Position numbers and translations under genes: made by a program. Below the pieces are notes generated by a model. It had not been told where the DNA came from and searched no databases. It saw only the letters and a program-made list of their open reading frames with translations. Source: Billgrantia ethanolica (GTDB lineage Bacteria; Pseudomonadota; Gammaproteobacteria; Pseudomonadales; Halomonadaceae). Taken from it: a stretch of 64,000 bases of DNA. The stretch's first letter is position 1, and every line of letters begins with the position of its first letter. The stretch spans positions 496,001-560,000 of the forward strand of contig NZ_JABFTX010000004.1 of assembly GCF_021404305.1 (NCBI RefSeq), written 5' to 3'. Positions 45,268 to 54,220 of the stretch are shown piece after piece.

Positions 45268-46206
45268 TCAGCCTTCGGCGATCAGCAGCGGGTTATAGCC
45301 GCTGCGCCGGTAGCGCCCCTCCTCGCCCAGCAGCAGGTCCAGCGCCAGGCTGCCCAGGTCGTCGGCCAGCGGCTCGGCCTTGGCGTCCAGCGTGCGGGGG
45401 AATATCTTGAGATAGCTGCCGCAGTCGCCGCAGGCCTCGGCCTGGGCCACCTCGGCAGTCGCCTCGTCTTCCTCTGCGCTCGCTTGCGGCGCCAGGCTCA
45501 GGTAGCCGAGCTTGCCGCTCTGCTCGCACACGCTGCACAGGGAGCGCTCGAAGTACCACTGGGTCGCGCACAGGCCGCACTGCAGGTAGCGCACGCCGCT
45601 GCAGCTGGCCTCGCTCTCGATCACGCTGGCCACCGGCGGCGAACCGCAGCAGGGGCACAGGGTGCGTATCTCGCCGCTGGGGCGGGCCGGCACGTGCGGC
45701 AGCGCCTGCACCAGCCGCTGCCAGGCTACCTGCAGGGCCGCGGCGATCAGCGGCATCAGGCCACGGTGCTGCTCGTCACCGGCCTCACCGGCAAGCAGCT
45801 GGGCCACCAGCTGCTTCAGCGTGGCGTCGGGCAGTTCGCGCAGGGCGGCGATGAGGGGGCGCTGTGCTGCGCCCACGTGCAGCTCCAGCGCACCGAGCAG
45901 GGCCGCCAGTTCGCCCGGGATGTCGATGTCGTCCTGCAGCGCCTGGGCATTCAGGGGCGGCATGCCGTGCTCGAGTGCCAGACGAAATGCCTCGGGCTCA
46001 GGCTGCCAGCCCGTGGCGCGCTCCAGCGCCACCTGCTGGGCGGTGGCCAGTTGGGCCATGAAGCCGAGAAACTCCCCCAGCGGTGGGTTGCGCTCGGCCA
46101 GCGCCTGCAGACGCCGCGCGCGCCGGGCGAAGTGGTCGTCGGTGGGCAGGCGGACCTCGGGCGGCTGCATGATCCCCATGGGGGCATTGCCATAGGAGTG
46201 ATTCAC
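45268..46206 (-). CDS. fdhE: Formate dehydrogenase accessory protein FdhE
   Basis: A 312-residue protein, the length of E. coli FdhE. It has the rubredoxin-like Cys pairs CPCCGSPP, CGLCATQW, CSVCEQSG and CGDCGSYLK. It starts at a GTG overlapping the fdoI stop (GTGA) after GAGGGG. It helps assemble respiratory formate dehydrogenase before Tat export. The Cys motifs are all intact. Confidence 0.94.
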   Translation of the reverse strand: MNHSYGNAPMGIMQPPEVRLPTDDHFARRARRLQALAERNPPLGEFLGFMAQLATAQQVALERATGWQPEPEAFRLALEHGMPPLNAQALQDDIDIPGELAALLGALELHVGAAQRPLIAALRELPDATLKQLVAQLLAGEAGDEQHRGLMPLIAAALQVAWQRLVQALPHVPARPSGEIRTLCPCCGSPPVASVIESEASCSGVRYLQCGLCATQWYFERSLCSVCEQSGKLGYLSLAPQASAEEDEATAEVAQAEACGDCGSYLKIFPRTLDAKAEPLADDLGSLALDLLLGEEGRYRRSGYNPLLIAEG

Positions 46207-46892
46207 GGCGATTCCCCTCTGCGGCTTGCGTGGCGGCGGCTGATCTCGCGGTGCTTGCGCTCCTTCTCCATCTCCTCCTCGTACCACAGGTCGTGATGGT
46301 GGCGAGCCCAGGCCTTGCTCACCCGGCCGCGAACCATGGCCTGGAACGAGCCCTTGACCCAGATGCCGGAGTAGATGTGGATGATCAGGGTGATGATGGC
46401 GAGGAAGGCGAGGTAGGCGTGGCTCACCGAGGCCAGCCGGCGCAGGGTGATCGGCACCTCTTCGCCGACCAGCGGTTGCCACATCAGCACGCCGGTGATC
46501 AGCAGCAGCGGTATGCACAGCAGCATGACCCAGAACACCAGCTTCTGGCCGGCGTTGTTCTTGCCCACCGGCGGCAGCTTCTCGTCACGGTTGGTCAGCA
46601 CGTCGTCGATCTGCTTGAGCCACTGTACGTCGTGACGCTTGAACAGGCTCTCCTTGAAGAAGCGGATCGCCATCAGCACGAACAGCAGCGACAGGAACAG
46701 GCCGATCCAGGGGTGCAGGATGCGGGTCATGGTGGGGCCGCCGAACAGCCCCGTCAGCGACCAGAAGAAGGGGTGGAAGAAGGGCAGCCCGCTGAGCACC
46801 AGCAGCACGAAGCTGATGGCGACGAGCCAGTGCAGCAGGCGTGTCCAGACGCCGTAGCGCAGCAGCTGTGGGTCCGTCTTGGCCAGGCTCAT
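46203..46892 (-). CDS. fdoI: Formate dehydrogenase cytochrome b556 (gamma) subunit
   Basis: A 229-residue inner-membrane protein with four hydrophobic segments: LLHWLVAISFVLLVLSGLPF, IGLFLSLLFVLMAI, VFWVMLLCIPLLLITG and YLAFLAIITLIIHIYSGI. His residues in the first and last segments fit heme b ligation. It passes electrons from the Fe-S subunit to quinone. It overlaps fdoH by 4 nt (ATGA). Confidence 0.94.
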   Translation of the reverse strand: MSLAKTDPQLLRYGVWTRLLHWLVAISFVLLVLSGLPFFHPFFWSLTGLFGGPTMTRILHPWIGLFLSLLFVLMAIRFFKESLFKRHDVQWLKQIDDVLTNRDEKLPPVGKNNAGQKLVFWVMLLCIPLLLITGVLMWQPLVGEEVPITLRRLASVSHAYLAFLAIITLIIHIYSGIWVKGSFQAMVRGRVSKAWARHHHDLWYEEEMEKERKHREISRRHASRRGESP

Positions 46893-47845
46893 GGTCGACC
46901 CTCCCGCTCATCTCGCTCTTCTCTGGCCTCCCGCTCTCGTTGGCGGGCCTCGTCGTCGCGCACCGCCTGTTCGTCATCCTCGCCGTGCTCCTTGGGCCCG
47001 GCGGTGGCGTAGTGGAGAAAGCCGGTCAGGGCGGCAAGGCCGATGGCCGCCGAGGCCAGCGGTTTGGTCACCCCCTTCCAGGCGCTGACCATCGGGCTGA
47101 TGCTGGGGTTCTCCGGCAGGGCGCTGTAGATCCCCGGCTTGTCGGCGTGCTGCAGAACGTAGATCACGTGGGTGCCGTCGACGCCCTCGGGGTTGTAGAC
47201 CCCCGCGTTGTCGAAGCCGCGGCGCTTGAGAAAGTTGGTGCGGGTCTCGGCCAGGTCGAGCATGTCGTCGCGGGTGCCGAACATGATCGAACCGGTGGGG
47301 CACGATTTGACGCAGGCCGGCTCCAGGCCGTGGAACACCCGGTCGGAACACAGCGTGCACTTGTAGGACTTGCCGTCCACCTCCGAGATGCGCGGCACGT
47401 CGAAGGGACAGCCGGTGACGCAGTAGCCGCAGCCGATGCAGTGCTCGGAGTTGAAGTCGACGATGCCGTTGGCGTACTGCACGATGGCGCCGGGGGCCGG
47501 GCACGCCTCGAGGCAGCCGGGGTCGGCGCAGTGCATGCAGTTGTCCTTGCGGATCAGCCACTCCAGGTTGCCCTGCTCGTTCTCGTACTCGTCGAAGCGC
47601 ATTACCTGCCAGGTGTTGGGGGTGAGGTCGAGCGGGTTGTCGTATTCGCCGACGTTGTTGCCGACCTCGTCGCGCAGGTCGTTCCACTCGGCGCAGGCGA
47701 CCTGGCACGCCTTGCAGCCGATGCAGCGCGACACGTCGATCAGCTTGGTCACCGGGTCGATGCCGCCCGTTCGCTCCTGGGGCGAGGGTACCGTGGTCGC
47801 CGAGCGGGCGATGATGTTCTGCAGATTGACCTGTTCGCCTCTCAT
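46889..47845 (-). CDS. fdoH: Formate dehydrogenase iron-sulfur (beta) subunit
   Basis: A 318-residue subunit with four 4Fe-4S motifs: CIGCKACQVAC, CMHCADPGCLEAC, CIGCGYCVTGC and CTLCSDRVFHGLEPACVKSC. A membrane anchor helix follows near residues 262-284 (LASAAIGLAALTGFLHYATA). The last 30 residues are an unusually charged Glu/Arg/Asp tail. RBS AAGGAGG. It links FdoG to the cytochrome b subunit. Confidence 0.95.
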   Translation of the reverse strand: MRGEQVNLQNIIARSATTVPSPQERTGGIDPVTKLIDVSRCIGCKACQVACAEWNDLRDEVGNNVGEYDNPLDLTPNTWQVMRFDEYENEQGNLEWLIRKDNCMHCADPGCLEACPAPGAIVQYANGIVDFNSEHCIGCGYCVTGCPFDVPRISEVDGKSYKCTLCSDRVFHGLEPACVKSCPTGSIMFGTRDDMLDLAETRTNFLKRRGFDNAGVYNPEGVDGTHVIYVLQHADKPGIYSALPENPSISPMVSAWKGVTKPLASAAIGLAALTGFLHYATAGPKEHGEDDEQAVRDDEARQREREAREERDEREGRP

Positions 47846-47867
47846 CTTTGGCCTCCTTGCCCTGTGC

Positions 47868-50800
47868 CTACAGCTTGTCGACGCGCACCAGGAACGACTT
47901 GTACTCGGGTGTCTGGGTATTGGCGTCGCCCACCGAGGGCGTGAGCGTGTTGGTCAGATGGGCCTTCTTGGTTTCGCCGAGGAAGCCCCAGTGCAGCGGA
48001 ATGCCCACCTGATGCACCGTCTTGCCGGCCACCTGCAGCGGGCGAATGCGCTTGGTCACCACCGCCACCGCGTCGATGTGGCCGCGCTTGGAGCTGACCC
48101 GCACCCGGTCGCCCTTGGCGATGCCCAGCTCCTGGGCCAGGCTTTCGCCGATCTCGACGAACTTCTCCGGCTGGGCGATGGCGTTGAGCCGGTTGTGCAT
48201 TGTCCAGTAGTGGAAGTGTTCGGTCAGGCGATAGCTGGTCGCGGCGTGGGGAAACTCCTCGAAGGTGCCGAGGTTTTCGCGATCCTGCGGGAAGATGCGC
48301 GCCCCCGGGTTGTGCTTGGCCAGGGGGTTGTCCGGATGCAGCGGATTGCTGGCGATGGGCGTCTCGAAGGGTTCGTAGTGCTCGGGGAAGGGACCCTCCT
48401 TCATGCGGTCGCGAGCGAACAGCTGGCCGCGTCCGGTCTGGTTCATGATGAACGGGCCCTGAGTCGCCTCGGGCGGCGAGTCCTCGGGGAAGTCGGGCAC
48501 GTCGTTGCCGACCCAACGCTCGCCGTCCCACCACACCACGGCCTTGTTGGCCGCCCAGGGCGTGCCGTCGGGGCGGGCGCTGGCGCGGTTGTAGAGGATG
48601 CGGCGATTGGCCGGCCACGACCACGCCCAGCCCAGGGTCTGGCCGCTGCCGTAGGGGTCGGAGTTGTCGCGGCGCGCCATCTGGTTGCCGCCCTCGGTCC
48701 AGCAGCCGGCGAAGATCCAGCAGCCGCAGGCGGTGGAGCCGTCGGCGCGCAGGAAGCCGAAGTCCTCGATCTGCTCGCCGGCGCGTACCACCAGGTTGCG
48801 GTCCTCGTCGAAGACATCCTCCAGCGCCCAGCCGTTGTACTCCCGGGCCAGCTCCTCGGGGCTCGGCTCCTCCGGCCGACGGTAGGGCCAGTGCAGGTTG
48901 AGGATGGGGTCGGGGAAGGCGCCGCCCTCCTCCTGGTAGAGCCGCTGCATGCGCAGGAAGATGCCGGCCAGGATCGCCGTGTCGGGCTTGGCTTCACCCG
49001 GCGGCGGCGCCGCCTGCCAGAACCACTGCAGCCAGCGCGAGCTGTTGACGATGGTACCGTCCTCCTCGGCGAAGCTGGTGGTGGGCAAGCGGAACACCTC
49101 GGTGTCGATGGCGGCAGGATCGACGTCGTGATACTCGCCGTGGTTCATCCAGAATTCCGCCGTTTCGGTCCTCAGCGGGTCGATCACCACCAGGAACTTC
49201 AGCCGCGACAGCGCCTCGGTGACCTTGGCCTTGTGCGGGAAGGCCGCCAGCGGGTTGAAGCCCTGGCACAGGTAGCCGTTGATCTCGCCCTGATGCATGC
49301 GCTCGAAGGTGTGCAGGATGTCGTAGAGGTCCTCGCCCATCTTCGGCAGCCAGTCGTAGCACCAGTTGTTGGCTTCGGTGGCGGCGTCGCCGTACCACGC
49401 CTTCATCAGGCTGACGTGGAAGCGCTCGTAGTAGCGCCAGTAGGAGATCTCCTCGGGCACCAGCGGCGGGCGGGCGCGCTCGAGGATGAAGTCCTCGTAG
49501 TCCTGCTCGTCGTCGTCGGGCAGGGTCAGGTAGCCGGGCAACTGGTCGGAGAGCAGCCCCAGGTCGGTCAGGCCCTGGATGTTGGAGTGGCCGCGCAGGG
49601 CGTTGACCCCACCGCCGCGCATGCCCATGTTGCCCAGCAGCAGCTGGACGATGGCCGCGGTACGGATGATCTGCGAGCCGATGGAGTGCTGCGTCCAGCC
49701 CAGCGCATAGAGGAAGGTCATGGTCTTGTCGGGGGCCGCCGTCTCGGCGGCCATGTCCCACACGTGCTGGATCTTCTCGCGCGGCGTGCCGCACACCGAC
49801 GAGACCACGTCGAGGGTGTAGCGGCTGTAATGCTGGCGCATCAGTTGGAACACGCAGCGTGGATGCTGCAGCGTCTCGTCGCGCAGGGCGTGACCGTCCT
49901 CGTCGTACTGGTACTGCCAGCCCTCCATCTCGTATTCGCCGTTGTCGGCGTCGTAGCCGTTGAACAGGCCGTCCTCGAAGCCGAACTCGTCGGCCACCAG
50001 CAGGCTGGCATCGGTGTAGGCGAGCACGTAGTCACGCTGGAAGCGACCGCTCTCGATCAGGTAGTGGATCAGCCCGCCGAGGAAGGCGATGTCGGTGCCG
50101 GTGCGAATCTCGGCGAAGTAGTCCGCTACCGCGGCGGTGCGGGTGAAGCGCGGGTCGACCACCACCAGCCGGGCGTCGTTGTGCTCGCGCGCCTCCATCA
50201 CCCAGCGGAAGCCCACGGGGTGCGCTTCGGCAGGGTTGCCCCCCATGCCGATGATCAGGTCGGCATTGCGAATGTCGACCCAGTGGTTGGTCATGGCACC
50301 GCGACCGAATGCTGGGGCAAGACCTGCCACCGTCGGTCCGTGTCAGACGCGCGCCTGATTGTCGAACACCACCATGCCCAGGCTGCGGGCGATTCTGTGG
50401 GTGCAGTAGGCGGTCTCGTTGGTCGAGGCCGAGGCCGCCAGCATGCCCGTTGTGGTCCAGCGATTGACGGTCTGACCTTCCTCGTTCTCGGTGATGAAGT
50501 TGGCGTCGCGGTCGTCCTTCATGTGTCGGGCGATGCGGGTGAAGGCCTCGTCCCAGCTGATCCGCTTCCACTCGCTGCTGCCGGCCTCGCGTACCTGAGG
50601 GTAGCGCAGTCGCGATTCGCTGCGGATGTAGTCGAGCAGCCCCGCGCCCTTGGGGCACAGCGAGCCGCGACTCACCGGGTGATCCGGGTCGCCCTCGACG
50701 TGGTAGATGTCATCGATGTTGTTGATCGCGGCGTCGCCGCGCGCGTAGATCAGCACGCCGCAGCCCACCGAGCAGTAGGTGCAGTTGCTGCGGGTGATCT

Positions 50801-50936
50801 TGGCGCCGGTGAGCTTGAAGTGGCGGATCGAGGCGATGGCGGGGTCCGGGGCGAAGCCCATCATCGCCATGCTGGATGTGGCCATCCCCGCCGCACCGAG
50901 CTTGAAGAACTGTCTGCGCGAAACCCTGAGGGTCAT
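47868..50936 (-). CDS. fdoG: Selenocysteine-containing respiratory formate dehydrogenase catalytic (alpha) subunit
   Basis: A 1022-residue protein when the in-frame TGA at 50343-50345 (codon 198) is read as Sec. Around it the sequence is DNQARV-U-HGPTVAGLAP, as in E. coli FdnG/FdoG (Sec196), and a SECIS hairpin follows at the right distance. The N-terminus has a Tat signal (SRRQFFK, residues 6-12). The 4Fe-4S motif CTYCSVGCGV is followed by CPKGAG. It binds bis-MGD and oxidises formate in the periplasm. RBS AGGAGG at 50937-50950. It heads the fdo operon. Length agrees with FdoG (1016). Confidence 0.96.
50314..50331 (-). promoter_or_regulatory. Bacterial SECIS element in fdoG mRNA
   Basis: On the minus strand GGTGGCAGGTCTTGCCCC folds as GG-U(bulge)-GGCA, loop GGUCU, UGCC-CC. 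The bulged U and the GGUCU apical loop are the features SelB recognises in E. coli fdhF/fdnG. It begins 11 nt after the UGA, the expected spacing. Confidence 0.88.
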
Positions 50937-51087
50937 GAGGCCTCCTGCCTGGTTCCCGTACCCATTGTGTCGTTGTGCATCTTTGCTAGCGGTCTGTATT
51001 AAGCGTAGCGACTCCTGACAGGTTCGCGGTTCGCCGTTGGTTTCCGTTGGTAACGAACGGCTGCCGCAGTTGGTTGTCGCCGGGTCA

Positions 51088-51507
51088 TCAGGGCGACTGG
51101 TCGCCGCTGGCCTGGGGCTCGCCATCCTCGCGGCGGCCGGTGTCGTCGGCACCCAGCGGTTCGTCGGGCATGACGTCGTCGTTGTCGTCCTCTTCGCCGT
51201 CCTCTTCGCGCTCGGGCGACTGTGTCTCGTAGGCCGGGCCGGCGTCGGATGCGGCGGGTGGGGTCTGGAACAGCTCGTCGCCCTGGGTCTCGCCGCTGCC
51301 GCTGCCCTGATCCTCCTCTTCCATGTCGGCACCGGTAATACCGCTGGTGGTGCCGGCTCGCCCGGTGGTGACGTCCGGCGCTTCGGTGATCTCCGCCGGG
51401 TCCATGCCGGCGGCGCTCTCGTCCGGTGTGGCCGGGTCGGTGGCCAGCGCCGTGGCCGACCAGAGCATGGTTGCCCCCAGCAGAGGGACGAACGTCTTGG
51501 CTGTCAT
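51088..51507 (-). CDS. Exported acidic low-complexity protein
   Basis: A 139-residue protein with a signal peptide (MTAKTFVPLLGATMLWSATALA). The rest is disordered and very acidic: MEEEDQGSGSGETQGDELF and EREEDGEEDDNDDVMPDEP. Start has AAGGAGG at ideal spacing, so I believe it is translated. It is upstream of fdoG on the same strand with a 151-bp gap. No family was recognised. It could be an acidic periplasmic protein of the kind halophiles make, and no link to formate dehydrogenase is claimed. Confidence 0.72.
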   Translation of the reverse strand: MTAKTFVPLLGATMLWSATALATDPATPDESAAGMDPAEITEAPDVTTGRAGTTSGITGADMEEEDQGSGSGETQGDELFQTPPAASDAGPAYETQSPEREEDGEEDDNDDVMPDEPLGADDTGRREDGEPQASGDQSP

Positions 51508-51696
51508 GCTTGCCTCCTTGCCTGCCGCTCTCTCACCCCCAGCGTAGACCCTGACGAATGAGGCCGACAGCGAGGCGCCTTGGCTCGATGGGTGGCAATC
51601 TCGCGCCTTGCCTTTCTACACTGGAGCCAGGCCGCCCCGATGGGATGCCGGGGCTCACGTTCCTTTACATGTATGTGTCGTCAATGGAGTGACATC

Positions 51697-52998
51697 TTGC
51701 GCAGTCTGCCGGCCACCCTCCCGATCCTGTTCGTCTGCGAAATCAGCTTCCTGCTCGGGCATGGTCTGATCATGACCCTGCTCGGCGTGCGCATGTCCAT
51801 CGAGGGTTTCCCCTCGCACATGGCGGGTCTGCTGATGTCGAGCTTCTCGCTCGGTTTCGTGCTGGGCAGCTATCTGCTGGAGAAGCGTATCCGCAGCGTG
51901 GGGCATATCCGCGTGTTCGCTGCCTGCGCCGGCATTCTGGCGGTGACCGCCATGCTCCATGGCCTGTGGGTCGATGCCTGGGCCTGGCTGGTCTGGCGCC
52001 TGCTCGGTGGGGTGGCCACGGCCGGTATGCTGATGGTGATGGAGTCGTGGGTCTCGGGGGAGTCGACCAACGACAATCGCGGCCGGGTGCTGGCGATCTA
52101 CATGATCATCTCGACCCTGTCGCTGGCCGGCGGGCAGTGGATGCTCAACCTGGCCGATCCGGCCGGCCCGGCGTTGTTCTCCCTGGTCGGCATGCTGTTC
52201 GCCCTGGCGCTGGTACCTCTGTCGATCGTGCGCATTCATGGGCCGCGTCAGACCCACGACATCCAGCCGCAGAAGATCCCGCTCAAGACGCTGTTCAAGC
52301 GTGCGCCGGTGGGGCTGGTGGGGGCCTTCACCGCCGGACTGATGGTGCAGTCCTTTTTCGCCATGACGCCCTTCTACGGTCAGGAGATCGGCCTGACCAC
52401 CGGCGAGACGGCGCGTTTCATGGCGATCACCACCATGGTGGCGCTGTTCGCCCAGTGGGGGCTCGGGCGGCTTTCCGACTATATCGACCGGCGCAAGGTG
52501 ATCCTCGGCATGGCCGTGGTGATGACGATCTCGGGGGCGCTGGTGTCGATGCTGGTGCGCATCGACTTCTGGCTGCTGGTGCTGGTGGCCTGCTTCCACA
52601 CCGCCATGCTGCATACCCTCTACGCCCTGAGCCTGGCGCACACCAACGACTGGCTGGAGCCCGGCGAGATCGTCGCCGCCAATGCCAAGCTGATGATCTG
52701 GTATGGCATCGGCTCGATCATCGGTCCGTTCTCGGCCTCGCTGGTGATGCAGGCGATCGGCCCGGACGGGCTGTGGATGTTCCTCGGCGGCGCCTCGCTG
52801 GCACTGGCGCTTTTCGTCACGCTGCGCCTGCGCCGTCGTCCCGGTGAGCCGATCGAGGAAGTCGAGCAGGAGCCCTTCGTGGCGGTGCCGACCCTGGAGA
52901 CGCCGCACTTCACCGAGCTCGACCCGCGCCTGGAGCCGACCCAGCTGGAGTTTCACTTCGAGGAGGCCACGGAGCCGTCGCGAGAAGAGGCTGCCTGA
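51697..52998 (+). CDS. Major facilitator superfamily transporter
   Basis: A 433-residue carrier with about 12 hydrophobic segments. It has MFS features SFSLGFVLGSYLLEKRIRSVGHIR (loop 2-3) and LSDYIDRRKVILGMA (loop 8-9), plus VMESWVSGESTNDNRGRVLAIYM, typical of the YcaD-like branch. The proposed start is TTG 51697, seven bases after GGAG; ATG 51673 is the alternative but lacks a ribosome site. The C-terminal tail is acidic (EEVEQEPF, FHFEEATEPSREEAA). The substrate is unknown. Confidence 0.88.
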   Translation: MRSLPATLPILFVCEISFLLGHGLIMTLLGVRMSIEGFPSHMAGLLMSSFSLGFVLGSYLLEKRIRSVGHIRVFAACAGILAVTAMLHGLWVDAWAWLVWRLLGGVATAGMLMVMESWVSGESTNDNRGRVLAIYMIISTLSLAGGQWMLNLADPAGPALFSLVGMLFALALVPLSIVRIHGPRQTHDIQPQKIPLKTLFKRAPVGLVGAFTAGLMVQSFFAMTPFYGQEIGLTTGETARFMAITTMVALFAQWGLGRLSDYIDRRKVILGMAVVMTISGALVSMLVRIDFWLLVLVACFHTAMLHTLYALSLAHTNDWLEPGEIVAANAKLMIWYGIGSIIGPFSASLVMQAIGPDGLWMFLGGASLALALFVTLRLRRRPGEPIEEVEQEPFVAVPTLETPHFTELDPRLEPTQLEFHFEEATEPSREEAA

Positions 52999-53050
52999 GG
53001 CCGGCGAATGCGCCATCATGGGGGACGCCCTCAGAGGGAGAAAAAGACCG

Positions 53051-54220
53051 ATGCGACGTTCATTCGCTCTGCCCTGCGTGCCGGGTCGTGTGCTGGGCCT
53101 GCTGGCCTGCCTGTCGCTGCCCATGACCGTACAGGCCGACGGCTGCCCGACGCCGGGCAAGTGGCTGCAGCCCGGCGGCGAGCGGCTCGATTCGACGGCG
53201 CTGTTCGCTGAGCTTGCCGAGCGCGACGTGGTGCTGCTCGGTGAACAGCATGACCGCATGGATCACCACCGCTGGCAGCTGCACACCCTGGCCGGGTTGC
53301 ATGCCCTGCGTCCGGACTTGGTGATCGGTCTGGAGATGCTGCCCCGTGAGGCCCAGCCGGCGCTGGACGCCTGGGTGGCGGGGGAGCTCGACGAGGCCGA
53401 GTTCCTCTCCGCCAGCAACTGGCGCACTGCCTGGGGCTTCGATCCGGCGCTCTACCTGCCGATTCTGCACTTCGCCCGCCTGAACAAGGTGCCGCTCAAG
53501 GCAATCAACGTCACCCCCGAACTGCGCGGCCGCCTGGCCGGTGAGGGCTGGGATGGGGTGCCGGAAAGCGAGCGCTTCGGCATTTCCGCCCCGGCCGAGG
53601 CCTTGCCGGCGTATCGCGAGCGCCTCTCTGAAGTGTATGCCCAGCACCCCAGCGGCGATGACGACGCCGGCCTGGAGCGTTTCGTCGCCGCCCAACTGGT
53701 GTGGGATCGTGCCATGGCTGCGGGGCTGGTCGAAGCCACCGCCGAGGGCGCCCTGGCGGTGGGCCTAATCGGTCAGGGGCACCTGCAGTACGAGCATGGC
53801 GTCCCCCACCAGTTGGACGACCTTGGCGTCGAGTCCCACGCTACCCTGCTGCCCTGGGCGGTGGTGGAGGAGTGCGAACCGCCACCGGCGGGGCTGGCGC
53901 ATGCCGTGTTCACCTTGGCCGAGACTCCGGCGCAGGCCCAGCCGCCAATGCAGCTTGGGGTCTATATCGTGCCCCACGAGGCCGGGATCGAGGTGCGCGG
54001 CATTCAGCGTGGCTCAGTGGCCGAGAGCGCAGGCCTGGAGGAGGGGGATATCATTCTGCGCGCCGCCGGTGAGACGCTGACGAGGCCTGCCGACCTGACC
54101 CAACGGGTGCAGCGTCAGCCACCCGGCACCCTGCTGCCGCTGGAGGTGGAGCGCAACGGTGAGCGGCGCGAGATCCTGGCGCGTTTCCCGCCGCGTGACA
54201 GCGGCAACGGCACAAGATGA
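53051..54220 (+). CDS. ChaN-like heme-binding-fold lipoprotein-type protein with C-terminal PDZ
   Basis: A 389-residue exported protein. A signal peptide (VLGLLACLSLPMTVQA, cleavage near 30) precedes a Cys at DGC. A ChaN/DUF399 domain follows (about 45-275), with VVLLGEQHDRMDHHRWQLHTL, EMLPREAQPALD and GLIGQGHLQYEHGVPHQL. A PDZ domain makes up residues about 305-380 (GIQRGSVAESAGLEEGDIILRAAGE). ChaN proteins are thought to handle heme iron. Its stop overlaps the next gene, so it may act with that peptidase. Function is inferred only from domains. Confidence 0.85.
   Translation: MRRSFALPCVPGRVLGLLACLSLPMTVQADGCPTPGKWLQPGGERLDSTALFAELAERDVVLLGEQHDRMDHHRWQLHTLAGLHALRPDLVIGLEMLPREAQPALDAWVAGELDEAEFLSASNWRTAWGFDPALYLPILHFARLNKVPLKAINVTPELRGRLAGEGWDGVPESERFGISAPAEALPAYRERLSEVYAQHPSGDDDAGLERFVAAQLVWDRAMAAGLVEATAEGALAVGLIGQGHLQYEHGVPHQLDDLGVESHATLLPWAVVEECEPPPAGLAHAVFTLAETPAQAQPPMQLGVYIVPHEAGIEVRGIQRGSVAESAGLEEGDIILRAAGETLTRPADLTQRVQRQPPGTLLPLEVERNGERREILARFPPRDSGNGTR

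Noticed and set aside
47868..50936. fdoG as two genes or a nonsense-mutated pseudogene
   Set aside because: The break is a UGA in the exact Sec context with a SECIS hairpin and nearby selABC, so read-through as selenocysteine is the better reading.
47436..51002. Plus-strand open frame of 1188 codons over fdoG and fdoH
   Set aside because: Antisense shadow of fdoG/fdoH; low-complexity Val/Gly/His-rich translation without start signal.
51037..51561. Plus-strand open frame of 174 codons opposite the acidic exported protein
   Set aside because: The minus-strand frame has AAGGAGG and a signal peptide; the plus frame has neither and looks like its reverse shadow.
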